From a virus, in IMG/VR virus record IMGVR_UViG_3300006641_000010, positions 1-40,838 of that record: DNA of 40,838 nt. The stretch is one strand, 5' to 3'. Below are positions 21,354-30,764 of this stretch, piece by piece. The notes under the pieces are model-generated. The model made no database searches, was not told the origin of the DNA, and worked only from the letters and a program-made list of their open reading frames with translations. The translations under genes and the position numbers were made by a program. Numbering within the stretch: the first letter of the stretch is position 1; every line of letters starts with the position of its first letter.

Positions 21354-23537
21354 GTGGCCGAGAGTCTGGGCGCTGCTGTATTGACGCTCAGCGTTGATGA
21401 CTCCCGCTTTCAGGCTGGCCTCAAAAGCGCACAGACGGCGGCTGAATCGTTCCGTAATGTCGTCGCCAGTCTTGGCGTTGCCACAACCATCGGCGGTGGC
21501 TTGGCCTTTATTGGCAATCAGGTCAAGCAGCTGGATGAGGCCAGTGCTGCTGTACGCACCCTTGGCGTTGACTCTGATGAACTAGGCAAAAGGCTTCGTG
21601 CGCTGTCCGCTGAGCTGGATAGCAACATCAGTCAGATCGACCTGACCAAGGCGGCCTATGACGTGGCCAGCTCTGGCTTTGCGTCCGCTTCTGAGGCAAC
21701 GGACATCCTTCGCGCATCGGCACTGGGTGCCAAAGGTGGTTTTGCTGATGTCAATGATGTGGCCAGCGCATTGACCGGTGTGCTCAACGCTTACGGCCTC
21801 AGTGCATCATCGGCGACCGACATTGTTGACAAGTTTGTGCAGACGCAGGCGGACGGTGTGATTACCGTGCGTCAATACGCCGCACAGATCGGTACGATCA
21901 GCTCCATCGCAGCGGCAGCTGGCGTCAGCATTGATGAGCTGAATGCTGCCGTGGCGACTGCCACCCTGCGTGGTGTACCTGTGGCGCAGACGTTCACGGG
22001 TCTGCGTCAAGCAATCAGCAGCATCATCAAGCCAAGTGAGCAGGCCAAGGAGTTGGCTGAATCCTTGGGCTTGGATTACAGCGTGGCAGCGTTGCAATCC
22101 AAGGGCTTTGCGGCGGTCTTGGCTGATGTGCAGCAGAAGACCGGCGGTTCTGCTGACAAGCTGGCAGTGCTGTTGGGCAGTGTTGAGGCGCAGGCTGCCA
22201 TTCAGCCACTGCTCAACGACCGATTGGCTAAATACAACGAGCTGCTGGATAAGCAAAGCCAAGCTGCTGGCCAAGCTGCATCGGCATCAGACATCAATGC
22301 CAAAACAATTAGCGGCGGTCTTCAGCAAATTGGCAATGGGTTCTCCAATCTGGCGACAACCCTCGACACGACGTTGACCCCGTTGTTTAGTGGTTTCATC
22401 AAGAGTCTGAACGACATCTTGAGCAAGCTCAATCAGGTGTCCGCTCTCGCGCCCGAAAAGGTGCTTGCGCGAGAGAAGCAGGCTACGGATCTTGTGGCTG
22501 CGAACCTAGGCCCGCTTGGCCTCAAGGGGTCAGGCTTCTTTGGTTCGGTCTCGGTGCCTGGTGCCAGTGTTGGTCCGCAGTTCAAAGACAAAACCTTCAC
22601 CGGCTCTGCAACTGGTGTTCGGGAAGACATCATCAGGGCTTTGCTGTCACAGGACTTAGCCGAGATCAACAAGGCGCTGCCTGAGGCCGGCAAGCAAGCC
22701 GGTAAGGAGTTGGCCAATGGTGGAACACAGGCGGGTCAAGCTCTTGTGGCTGCTGCTGGTGAAGTCCCGCAAGCAGTCAAAGATTCTGCGGCCATCGCCC
22801 GTCAAAATGCAGAGCTTGGCATCGGGTTAGAAGCCATCCAGCGGCAAATTGACGCCGAAAACCAGCTCGCTCGCGTTGCCGAAGGCCCTTACAAGGAGTT
22901 CCTCAAGCAAAAGCTCGGCATTGAAGAGACCACTGCCGCTGCTGAAGACAAGGTGCGCTCCCTCGGCGCCCAGCTGGAGGAGCTGCGCGGCAAAGGCGTT
23001 GGTGTTGATAGCCCTGAGTACAAGAAAGTGCTTAATGATCAGGTGCTTGCCCAGCAAGAGGTGGAGCTAGCACGTGCCAAAGGCAATACCGCGTTGATTG
23101 ATGCTGGCAATTCCTTTAATGAGTCCCTGAATGATGCGTCTGACAAGCTGGCAAAGGCCAGCGAGCAAGCGGCAAAGGATGCAGAGTCAGCCAGCAATGA
23201 CTACGACTCAGCGGCCAAATCGCTGCGTGGCGCCCTTGAAGGTTCGTTCAATCTCCTCACCAGCTCACGGCAGGACAGCTTGACGCGTGCCGCGCAGGCT
23301 GACATCAACCGAGCTGTGCAGGCTGGTCTGTTTGATAGTTCCAAAGTCGGCAACCTCAAGGGCAGTGAGCTGCTCTCGGCCGCGTCTCAAGCGCGTGGAA
23401 TCTTTGAAGCTGACAGCAGGCTGGTGAAATCCAACGATGAACTGACCAAAGCCACAAGCAAGCTTGCGGAGAAGGACTGGACCGTGAATGTCGCCGTCAA
23501 CGCCAACAGCGGCGATTACGCCGTTCAACTGGGCTAA
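21354..23537 (+). CDS. Tail tape measure protein
   Basis: A 727-aa protein with the TP901-type tape-measure core: DSRFQAGLKSAQTAAESFRN, ASSGFASASEATDILRASAL, GFADVNDVASALTGVLNAYG, GVITVRQYAAQIGTISSIAA, AGVSIDELNAAVATATLRGV. The rest is Ala/Gln/Glu-rich helical (EDKVRSLGAQLEELRG). At about 0.15 nm per residue it predicts a tail near 110 nm (family rule of thumb). GTG start. No lysozyme or peptidase module seen, and no clear long hydrophobic segments. Confidence 0.92.
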   Translation: MAESLGAAVLTLSVDDSRFQAGLKSAQTAAESFRNVVASLGVATTIGGGLAFIGNQVKQLDEASAAVRTLGVDSDELGKRLRALSAELDSNISQIDLTKAAYDVASSGFASASEATDILRASALGAKGGFADVNDVASALTGVLNAYGLSASSATDIVDKFVQTQADGVITVRQYAAQIGTISSIAAAAGVSIDELNAAVATATLRGVPVAQTFTGLRQAISSIIKPSEQAKELAESLGLDYSVAALQSKGFAAVLADVQQKTGGSADKLAVLLGSVEAQAAIQPLLNDRLAKYNELLDKQSQAAGQAASASDINAKTISGGLQQIGNGFSNLATTLDTTLTPLFSGFIKSLNDILSKLNQVSALAPEKVLAREKQATDLVAANLGPLGLKGSGFFGSVSVPGASVGPQFKDKTFTGSATGVREDIIRALLSQDLAEINKALPEAGKQAGKELANGGTQAGQALVAAAGEVPQAVKDSAAIARQNAELGIGLEAIQRQIDAENQLARVAEGPYKEFLKQKLGIEETTAAAEDKVRSLGAQLEELRGKGVGVDSPEYKKVLNDQVLAQQEVELARAKGNTALIDAGNSFNESLNDASDKLAKASEQAAKDAESASNDYDSAAKSLRGALEGSFNLLTSSRQDSLTRAAQADINRAVQAGLFDSSKVGNLKGSELLSAASQARGIFEADSRLVKSNDELTKATSKLAEKDWTVNVAVNANSGDYAVQLG

Positions 23538-23540
23538 GCC

Positions 23541-24284
23541 ATGACTGTCTCCATCGGCGCCTTCACCACCAACAAGCTCCTCGCCCAGCCCTTTGGCTAT
23601 GAGGAAGCCACCACCCGCGACGGCCTCACCGCTCGGCGCTGGACCGTCAGCGGCCTGCTCACCGCCACTGAGTGGCAATCACTGCTGAGTGTCTACAACA
23701 CCTGGCGTGATGCGCGGATCCAAGACGCGGACAGCGTGGCGGCCAACAGCGTCGGCACCACCGTCAGCCTGACCGCCAGCGCCAACGGCATTACCTGGAG
23801 CGGTGTCGGCTGCTGGTTCACCAGTGCCCCGAGAGGCGATCAAGCTGGCCCCTACATCTCCGCCAGCGTGGAGCTGGTCGATGCAGCACAAGCGCTGCAG
23901 GTTGCGTTGCGTCAGCGTGAAAAAGCCAAGAGCGCGGAAGATCGCCCCGCCCTTGGCACGTTTACTCTCGGCGGTTGCACTCTGACGCTATTGAGGCCAC
24001 CTGTCACCTATCAGGACGTGCCGCAGATGCAGCTCACCGCTGCTGGCACCAGCTACCTGACCGGACCGCTCACGGCAACCAAGGTGTATGCGCTGGAAGG
24101 CGAAACCAACGCTTCGGGATGGAGTGCCTTGCAGAGCTGGTTTGAAAGCACCATCGGCACCACCCCAGCAGCAGGTGCCTACTTCCCCCTCGGCGCCCCT
24201 ACGGCCACAGCGGCCAATGACGTGGTGAACGGCCTGAAGGTCATCACCTACACCGTGACCCTGAGCGTTGGAGTGGCTCAATGA
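23541..24284 (+). CDS. Distal/minor tail protein
   Basis: A 247-aa protein with two beta-rich halves (SIGAFTTNKLLAQPFGYEEA, WTVSGLLTATEWQSLLSVYN; then LTAAGTSYLTGPLTATKVYA, ASGWSALQSWFESTIG), apparently internal duplicates built on the same W-x-x-L-x-x-x-(F/Y) pattern. It lies between tape measure and tail hub and overlaps the next gene by 4 nt (ATGA), matching a distal tail or baseplate component. Confidence 0.65.
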   Translation: MTVSIGAFTTNKLLAQPFGYEEATTRDGLTARRWTVSGLLTATEWQSLLSVYNTWRDARIQDADSVAANSVGTTVSLTASANGITWSGVGCWFTSAPRGDQAGPYISASVELVDAAQALQVALRQREKAKSAEDRPALGTFTLGGCTLTLLRPPVTYQDVPQMQLTAAGTSYLTGPLTATKVYALEGETNASGWSALQSWFESTIGTTPAAGAYFPLGAPTATAANDVVNGLKVITYTVTLSVGVAQ

Positions 24285-27200
24285 CCGTTGACGTTCGCGC
24301 TCACGTCTTCTGCAACCTCGGCACGATCATCAGCGGCAGCATCGCGGATGAAGCACTGAGCGTTGGCCAAGGTTTGATCAGCTGCCGTGGCCAGTTGGTG
24401 CTGGCAGGGCTGAGCACACCGGCCGTGGGCAGCATCGTCAACATCGGTTGGGAGCGCGACGGCACCATCGCCCGGCTGCCGCGCACGCTCCGGGTGCTGA
24501 GCAGCTTTGCCAACCCCTTCACGCGCCAGACGACGGTGCAGCTGGGCGACAAGCTGGTGTATCTGGCCAACCTGAAGGGCAAACCGGCGGAGGAGGAGCA
24601 GCCAGAAGACGACGAGAGCAACGGCCCTGAGCCGCAGAACTACCCCAGCAGCGACTACGACTGGCAGCCGCTGGAGCAGTGTTACCTGCCCAAAGAGGGT
24701 GCCAAGCCGTTCAACTTCTCTGACTCCAAGGCCGCCAGCCAGCTGACGGTGCGCGAGGACTACGCGCTGGCTCCGTCCAAGGTGATGAACCGCGCCCCGA
24801 TGGGCATCCGCGCCAGTGCAGTGCTGCAGAAATGCTGCTTTGCCTTGGGGCTTGCGACCACCGGCAGCACTCTCACCAACGTCTACCAAGACGACTTTGA
24901 TCTGAGCGCCGGTTATGTGTCGGTGTTGGATCAGCTGATCAGCAGTGAATCGCTGTTTGGCTACCTGAACGAAAGCGAAACGCTGGTGTTGCGCGGCTGG
25001 GATGGCGCTGGCAGCGGCCCTCTGCTGGATGACAGCAGCGTCATCGAGCTGAGCGGCATCAACAGCGGCGTACTGCCCGGCCAGGTGGTGAGCGTCACCT
25101 TTGAGAGCAAGCGGCTGGAGCAGACCGCTGCCGAGGAAGCGCAGCAAGAGCTGGATGACGAAGAGGCCGCGCAGGAGGTGTTGGATGACCCCACCAGCAC
25201 CGAAGAGGAGAAAGAAGCTGCGCAGGCCGAGCTGGATACCTTGGCGGAAGAGAAGCAGCTGCGCGACTGGGAGCGCGATGAAGCGGTCACCTACAACCAG
25301 CAGTACGACTTCTATGTGCAAGACGACGCGGGTGCCATCGTCTACACGCTGAGCGTTGCCCACAACCCCCGCAGCGTCACCCGCACCTACTACGACGAAA
25401 GCGACTACAAGACCAAGGCGATCACCACCGAAGAGCGCATCTTTGCCGGGGAGCTGGGCTCCATCCTCCAGGCCAAGCTCAACGCCCTCTATGCGGCCAA
25501 CGATCTGGAGGAGCTGCGCCTGCTGCCGCAGCTTGCTCGCCAAGAACTTCTGTTCCGCACCGAGGAATACCTCGAATACGAACCGATCAAGCAGGAGGAA
25601 GCCGCCGACTCCTTCGCCCTTGATCCTGATCGCCTCTGCCCGGATCCCACCGGGGAAGAGCGCGTTGTGGATGAAGATGCGGCTCAAGAGAAGAGGGTGG
25701 AAAAGCAGCAGGTGCGTCAGACCGTCAAGCGCTTTGAACCGATTGAGGCCCTGATCGGCAAGCTGAACATCGGCGGCATCGACTGGGGCGAGTTTGATCT
25801 GACCACCCTGCCCACTGGCGAATACGAAGCCGAGCGCACGGTGATCACCTACGACACCAACCAACCCGAAGGCCAAACCAAGACGCGCACGGATCGCTAC
25901 CTCGCCTATGGCCTGACGCAGAACGGTCAGCAGGACACGGCCGAAAAGGGCCAAGTCACCACGGATCTCAACGGCTTGAACGATCTGCTTGCGGCAGCGG
26001 AGCGTCTGGTGTTTGAAGGCACCAGCATGGCGATCCAGCAGGACCGCACCTTCGGCGTCCAGCAGCGCCCCACCACTGAGGCCCGCCAGGAAGCGCTGAA
26101 GGAAAAGCAGGCAGCAGTTGGTGCCACCAACGACGAAGGCCGCCAGCAGGCGGAGCTGGAGCAGGAGAACAGCACGGTCGAAAGCAAGCCCAAGACCGAG
26201 CTCGAGATGCCGCTCGCCTCCGATGACGCAGTGGTGTGGAGCGCCAGCAATGGCTATGAGTTCAAGGGCAGCAATGCGATGAGCCAAGCGCTGCGGTACG
26301 CCCGCACGCAGAACGCGGTGATGTTTGGCAACCGCGCTGGTGTCTCTCTGCAGCTGCCGGCCTATGTAATGCCGCTGTACCCGCTGAGTTCGGTGTACCT
26401 GCAGGCGGCTGGCTTGACGGCGGCCTACAAGGCCAACGGGCTCAGCTGGAGCTTCAACAGCGACGGCATCCTCGGCGCCATGGATGCGCTTTATGCCGGG
26501 GCGGTCAGCGGCAGCGGCACCTTCTGGATGCCGGTGGCCCCTGGCATCACCAGCCTCCCGAGTGATCCGACCGTGACGACTGGCACCGGCGCCCCGGCCA
26601 ACAGCACCACCACCCCTAGTGGCTTTGACCCGACAGCACCAGGGGCAGTGTTTGCCAGCCTGCCCACGGGCCAGGCGCCCAGTTATGCGCAGAGCATCGC
26701 GCCCACGGCTTTGGTGCCTTCTGTGAATGAGCGGGTGCCGTTAGTGGCGGGCACTAGGACCGCTCTCAGCGTGACCGCACTGGACTACGCGTTGACGTTG
26801 CCAACCGGCACGGCGGTGTTGGTGACAAAGGCGGAGATCACGGTGGCCACGAGGCTGGCGGCAGAGGCAGCGGCGTTCGTGGCGACAGGCCAAGCCAATG
26901 CCTTCAGCTACACCCGCCGGCTCACTGCTGCGGCCGGCAGCGTGGTGGCTACAGGCTTTGGCGCTGGCTCAATCCGCGACTACCGGATCGGCACCAACTT
27001 CGGCACTTTCACCGCAACCGGCCAGAACGCCATCGTCGCTCTGCAGCGGGCACCACTGGCCGCAGACGCTGGCAGCTTTGCATTGAGCGGCCAAGCCGCG
27101 CTCTTCTCAGGGGCTACGACGTTCCCTGCTGACGCGGGCAGCTTTGCGCTCACCGGCCAAGACGCCGGCAGTTTGCGCGGTTACATCTTGAGCGGCGCAG

Positions 27201-28183
27201 CCAATTCCTTTGAAGTTGGCGGACAGGATGGACTGTTCACATACACTTCGCCGCAGTTCAACATTGTCTCTTACACGGGCAACGCAACATCTCGATCTAT
27301 AGCTGGCGTTGGCTTTGAGCCAGGCATTGTATGGATCAGAAAAACCGGCGGACTTGGCGGCTCTCATTATGTCTTTGACTATCAGCGAGGAGTTTATAAG
27401 TATTGGGTAATTGATAGTACTGCAGCATTTGCAAATAATGCTACGACCCTGGTTTCGTTTGATCCTGATGGGTTTGGCCTTGGTGGATCTGCCCTTGTTA
27501 ATGCAACGCCTGATCTGTATGCCGCGTTCGCTCTAAAGAAGGGGCTGGCTTTTGTCGCCAATAACGATGGTTCGATAGCATCTACTTGCAGTGTTAATTC
27601 AGATGCTGGCTACAGCGTCTTTAGCTGGACCGGCACCGGGGCCACGGGTACAATAGGTCACGGGCTAGGTATACAGCCGGAGCTATTTGTTTGGAAAAAC
27701 AGCGGCGCGGTGGTGGGCCGGATTGGTTCTCCGCTAATTGGCAATAACTACAGCATGGCATTTAGCAGCACGGGCGTGGCATCCTCTAGCACCGCCCATT
27801 ATCGGACATCTAACTCTTCCGTCATAGAGCTTGGCGGTAGCTCAAATTCTGTCATCCAATATATTGGCTATGCCTTTTCGAGTGTGCCGGGTGTTAGCAA
27901 AGTGAACACCTATTCGGGTTCTGCAGCTACTAAGACTGTTGTGGTCGGCTTCCAGCCAAGACTTGTCATCTTAAAAAGCTATATCGGTTCAAATGAGAGT
28001 TGGACCGTCTTTTACTCCATTTCCAAAGCGACGGGTTTTGCCCAGCAGGTTCCGCTTTACGGAACGACGCCAGAAGCAACCTCGGCCAGTTTTTCGTTCA
28101 CTGAGTCCGGTTTTGAGATCACGGCTGGAAACACTGGAAATCAAAACGCCACCACCTCATATATTTACATCGCGTTTGCTTGA
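24281..28183 (+). CDS. Large tail hub/receptor-binding protein
   Basis: A 1300-aa protein, modular. Residues 1-500 contain hub-like beta regions plus a Glu-rich coiled stretch (about 280-330, EEAQQELDDEEAAQEVLDD). A Pro/Thr-rich linker (about 770-800) leads to repeats of a GSFALTGQ-type unit (about 860-980), then a C-terminal domain (about 990-1300) with SYTGNATSRSIAGVGFEPGI, HGLGIQPELFVWKN and VVVGFQPRLVIL, resembling DUF7483 tip domains of environmental phages. The coding sequence for the last 310 residues is clearly AT-richer, suggesting a horizontally exchanged host-range module. Confidence 0.8.
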   Translation: MTVDVRAHVFCNLGTIISGSIADEALSVGQGLISCRGQLVLAGLSTPAVGSIVNIGWERDGTIARLPRTLRVLSSFANPFTRQTTVQLGDKLVYLANLKGKPAEEEQPEDDESNGPEPQNYPSSDYDWQPLEQCYLPKEGAKPFNFSDSKAASQLTVREDYALAPSKVMNRAPMGIRASAVLQKCCFALGLATTGSTLTNVYQDDFDLSAGYVSVLDQLISSESLFGYLNESETLVLRGWDGAGSGPLLDDSSVIELSGINSGVLPGQVVSVTFESKRLEQTAAEEAQQELDDEEAAQEVLDDPTSTEEEKEAAQAELDTLAEEKQLRDWERDEAVTYNQQYDFYVQDDAGAIVYTLSVAHNPRSVTRTYYDESDYKTKAITTEERIFAGELGSILQAKLNALYAANDLEELRLLPQLARQELLFRTEEYLEYEPIKQEEAADSFALDPDRLCPDPTGEERVVDEDAAQEKRVEKQQVRQTVKRFEPIEALIGKLNIGGIDWGEFDLTTLPTGEYEAERTVITYDTNQPEGQTKTRTDRYLAYGLTQNGQQDTAEKGQVTTDLNGLNDLLAAAERLVFEGTSMAIQQDRTFGVQQRPTTEARQEALKEKQAAVGATNDEGRQQAELEQENSTVESKPKTELEMPLASDDAVVWSASNGYEFKGSNAMSQALRYARTQNAVMFGNRAGVSLQLPAYVMPLYPLSSVYLQAAGLTAAYKANGLSWSFNSDGILGAMDALYAGAVSGSGTFWMPVAPGITSLPSDPTVTTGTGAPANSTTTPSGFDPTAPGAVFASLPTGQAPSYAQSIAPTALVPSVNERVPLVAGTRTALSVTALDYALTLPTGTAVLVTKAEITVATRLAAEAAAFVATGQANAFSYTRRLTAAAGSVVATGFGAGSIRDYRIGTNFGTFTATGQNAIVALQRAPLAADAGSFALSGQAALFSGATTFPADAGSFALTGQDAGSLRGYILSGAANSFEVGGQDGLFTYTSPQFNIVSYTGNATSRSIAGVGFEPGIVWIRKTGGLGGSHYVFDYQRGVYKYWVIDSTAAFANNATTLVSFDPDGFGLGGSALVNATPDLYAAFALKKGLAFVANNDGSIASTCSVNSDAGYSVFSWTGTGATGTIGHGLGIQPELFVWKNSGAVVGRIGSPLIGNNYSMAFSSTGVASSSTAHYRTSNSSVIELGGSSNSVIQYIGYAFSSVPGVSKVNTYSGSAATKTVVVGFQPRLVILKSYIGSNESWTVFYSISKATGFAQQVPLYGTTPEATSASFSFTESGFEITAGNTGNQNATTSYIYIAFA

Positions 28184-28194
28184 GCGGAGAGTCC

Positions 28195-28204
28195 GGCAAC
28201 CTAG
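28195..28204 (+). promoter_or_regulatory. GGNAASYTAG-type box
   Basis: GGCAACCTAG, 18 nt before the ATG at 28223; fully intergenic. Confidence 0.55.
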
Positions 28205-28222
28205 CCCCAAAGCTCCGGCCTC

Positions 28223-28645
28223 ATGGCGTCGTTCAACAAGTTCAATAGCTTCGTGGAGGCATTGGCCGAGAAGAAGCATGATCTCGGCGCTGACACGCTC
28301 AAGGTGCTGCTCACCAACACCGCACCCGTTGCCACTAACAGCGTCAAGGCAGATCTGACGGAGATTAGCGCGGGCAATGGCTACACCGCCGGGGGCAACA
28401 CCGCTTCGGTCACCAGTTCGGCGCAAACCTCCGGCACCTACAAGCTGGTGCTAGGCGACCCTGCGACCTGGACTGCCAGTGGCGGCAGCATCGGCCCGTT
28501 CCGTTATGCCGTGCTCTACAACGACACCGCCAGCAACAAGGAGCTGATCGGCTGGTGGGATTACGGCAGCAGCATCACCTTGGCCGCTGGTGAATCCTTT
28601 GCTGTGGACTTTGATCCGACCACCGGCGTGCTGACCCTCGCTTGA
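28223..28645 (+). CDS. Tail/virion structural protein, 140 aa
   Basis: Helical N-terminus (NKFNSFVEALAEKKHDLGAD) followed by a beta-rich body: TLKVLLTNTAPVATNSVKAD, TEISAGNGYTAGGNTASVT, FRYAVLYNDTASNKELIGWW. This pattern is shared by many phage tail-tip or fibre-adjacent proteins. No enzyme motif. Shares the FVEALA/LL(T)N/ISAGNGY style with the next gene product, possibly a distant paralogue. Confidence 0.7.
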   Translation: MASFNKFNSFVEALAEKKHDLGADTLKVLLTNTAPVATNSVKADLTEISAGNGYTAGGNTASVTSSAQTSGTYKLVLGDPATWTASGGSIGPFRYAVLYNDTASNKELIGWWDYGSSITLAAGESFAVDFDPTTGVLTLA

Positions 28646-28646
28646 T

Positions 28647-29048
28647 ATGGCACTCACCAGCACGATCAGCACCAAGGAGCTGCAACGCCAAGCGGCCGCA
28701 GCGTTTGAAGGCAAGACCTACACCGTCTTTCTGGCCACCAACACCGGCAGCCTCACGGCGGAATCCACTGCTGCTGCTTGGATTGCCGCCAAGGTGTCCG
28801 GCGGTGGCTACGCCGATGTGACCGGCACCATCGGCACTGGCAGCTACAGCACCGGCAACGCTCGCTATGAGCTGCCTGCCATCAACGCCACCTTCACTGC
28901 CACCAGCCCTGGCTTCACCTACGACACGGTGTGCGTGCGGATCGGCACTGAGACCTACCTGCACTCGATCTTGGTGGAGTCGCCCAACATCGCCATGGCA
29001 GCTGGGCAGAGCAAGACCTACAGCATCACGTTTGCGCAAGACGACTGA
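28647..29048 (+). CDS. Tail/virion structural protein, 133 aa
   Basis: Beta-rich, Thr/Ser/Ala-rich protein (KTYTVFLATNTGSLTAESTA, then GGYADVTGTIGTGSYSTGNA and TVCVRIGTETYLHSILVESP). Begins one base after the upstream stop. Same general architecture as the preceding protein (short helix, TYxVFLATN strand, GGY turn), so the pair may derive from duplication. Virion component inferred from position. Confidence 0.65.
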   Translation: MALTSTISTKELQRQAAAAFEGKTYTVFLATNTGSLTAESTAAAWIAAKVSGGGYADVTGTIGTGSYSTGNARYELPAINATFTATSPGFTYDTVCVRIGTETYLHSILVESPNIAMAAGQSKTYSITFAQDD

Positions 29049-29057
29049 GGCTGAGCG

Positions 29058-30632
29058 ATGAGCACCAACATCCAGATTGATGTGGTGCTGGAGCGCCTGC
29101 AGGAGCAGGCCAGGCAGGTGTTGGGCCAAAACCGTGATGAGCGGCAGGAGCGCGAGGATGCTCAGCTAGAAGGGCAGCGCAATCGCAGCACACGCGAAAG
29201 TCGCCAGACCTTGGTGGCGGCAAGCGCCACAGGCAGCCAGCAAACACCCGCAGGCGAGCTGCGCCAGCGTTCTGCCGATGAGCATTCTGCTGTCCCAGAC
29301 ACCTACAAAAAGCGGCGCCCCGCTGCTCAACGCGAAGGTGGCAGCGTCGCCGCAGTCACCTACAGAACGATCACGCAGTCTGCAGAAGACGCCACGATCA
29401 CGTTGCGGGTCGGCACGCCTGACTTTGAAGCTCAGGTTGAAGTGCCCAACATCTTTGACCCTGGCCTCGTCACGGTCAACGACATCACGCTGCCAGCGAG
29501 TGGTTCTGGAGGCGACAGCGTAGAAGCTGTTGGCGGCATCCACTACGTGGATTCCTTCTATACCAACGCCTATCAGGCGTGGTCTGGGCTGGACATCAGC
29601 GGCACCGGCTCACCGCCCCTGCTGTACCAAGGCACCACAGCACCGCCCTTGAGTTCAGTGGTGGATGTGTGGACCGCCAGTTACGACACCTACAACGCCG
29701 ATCAATCGAGAGCGCTGGTGCTGCCAAGCGGCCGAGCTAGTGGCGTCTTCGTCTATGTCCACAACCGGATCAAGATCTTCAACACGTTCCGCCGCATCCA
29801 GCGCCGCAGCCAACAAAGCGAAAACCCGAGATCTGAAACTGTCTCGGCCGCAGATGATGGCACCGGCACTTGGTATGACCTGCGCCAAACTAACCGCGTG
29901 ATCTTTGAGTATGTGGACACGCAGAGCTTTGCAGCCTATGAGATCTACGCCTTTGCCTTCAGCCCCACTGCAGTCCGGGCGATTACAGCGCCCGATGCCT
30001 TGCGCACCTACATCGAAGCTCTGTGTCCCCCGCTGACGGTGAACGGCACCACCAGCAAGCTCGTGGAATCAGGTGGCGGCCAAGTGGCTGGCTACGGCCC
30101 CGGCAGCAGCAGCTACTTCTTCACGCTGCCCAATGTCTACGACGATATGCCCACGGTGGATACCACGGCTTGGCTGGCAGACACGGTGTACGGCAACTAC
30201 CCCTCCGGTAATGACGTGCTGGCCAAGCAGTACGGAATCGGCTGGCTGCAGTACAGCAGTCATGCGGGCAACTTCTTCTCTCCTGCGGTGTTCTCCTTCG
30301 TCAAAGGCTCTTTGGATCTGCAGGCCCTGGATGCCAAACAGTACGCCGCGATGCGCGTTCAACTCGGCAACAAGCCACCGGCTAAGTTCCTGGCGCCGTG
30401 CGTGCAGACCTGCAGCACAGACGACACGGACTTTTACTACACCAGCACCCAGCCTGTTTCAACTACGACGCCTGTGCCGGAGGCGGACTTCCGCTTGGAT
30501 CGCCGCTATCGCGTCAAGAACGGGGAGGTGTCTGATGGCACCCTCTACTACTGCTGGGACTGGGATAACACGGCCTACTGCCGCAGCCAGTTGACTTCCC
30601 TTGGCTTCAGCTCCGCTGATCTAATCCCATGA
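29058..30632 (+). CDS. Large virion protein, 524 aa
   Basis: N-terminal charged coiled coil (VLERLQEQARQVLGQNRDER) and Gln/Arg-rich linker to about residue 95, then a beta-rich body (ITQSAEDATITLRVGTPDFE, VTVNDITLPASGSGGD) containing YxxxYxAWSGLD, FVYVHNRIKIFNTFR, and YFFTLPNVYDDMPTVDTTA blocks. The last 50 residues include a Cys- and Tyr-rich end (YYCWDWDNTAYCRSQL). I recognise no family; tail fibre or baseplate-type structural role inferred from position. Confidence 0.65.
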   Translation: MSTNIQIDVVLERLQEQARQVLGQNRDERQEREDAQLEGQRNRSTRESRQTLVAASATGSQQTPAGELRQRSADEHSAVPDTYKKRRPAAQREGGSVAAVTYRTITQSAEDATITLRVGTPDFEAQVEVPNIFDPGLVTVNDITLPASGSGGDSVEAVGGIHYVDSFYTNAYQAWSGLDISGTGSPPLLYQGTTAPPLSSVVDVWTASYDTYNADQSRALVLPSGRASGVFVYVHNRIKIFNTFRRIQRRSQQSENPRSETVSAADDGTGTWYDLRQTNRVIFEYVDTQSFAAYEIYAFAFSPTAVRAITAPDALRTYIEALCPPLTVNGTTSKLVESGGGQVAGYGPGSSSYFFTLPNVYDDMPTVDTTAWLADTVYGNYPSGNDVLAKQYGIGWLQYSSHAGNFFSPAVFSFVKGSLDLQALDAKQYAAMRVQLGNKPPAKFLAPCVQTCSTDDTDFYYTSTQPVSTTTPVPEADFRLDRRYRVKNGEVSDGTLYYCWDWDNTAYCRSQLTSLGFSSADLIP

Positions 30633-30748
30633 ACAACCCAGCACTAGAGCGCCTGCAACAGCAGATGGCAGCCCTGATCAAGTACAACCGCGAACAGCGT
30701 CAGAAACGCGAGAAAGAAATGCAACTACGCTTGAAGAAGCGTAAGTAG
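30629..30748 (+). CDS. Small basic coiled-coil protein, 39 aa
   Basis: MNNPALERLQQQMAALIKYN followed by an Arg/Lys/Gln helix ending LKKRK. Overlaps the upstream stop (ATGA) and ends 16 nt before the tail chaperone gene. A single amphipathic basic helix; function unknown. Overlap coupling supports expression. Confidence 0.6.
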   Translation: MNNPALERLQQQMAALIKYNREQRQKREKEMQLRLKKRK

Positions 30749-30764
30749 CTCGCCACGGATCTTT

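Noticed and set aside
24278-26287. 669-codon open frame on the minus strand opposite the tail hub gene
   Set aside because: Leu/Val/Gly/His-rich shadow in register with the sense codons; no domain seen, and the sense frame has clear tail-protein structure. It shows that long antisense frames arise by chance in this GC-rich genome, so the antisense nuclease at 17518 was accepted only on its motifs.
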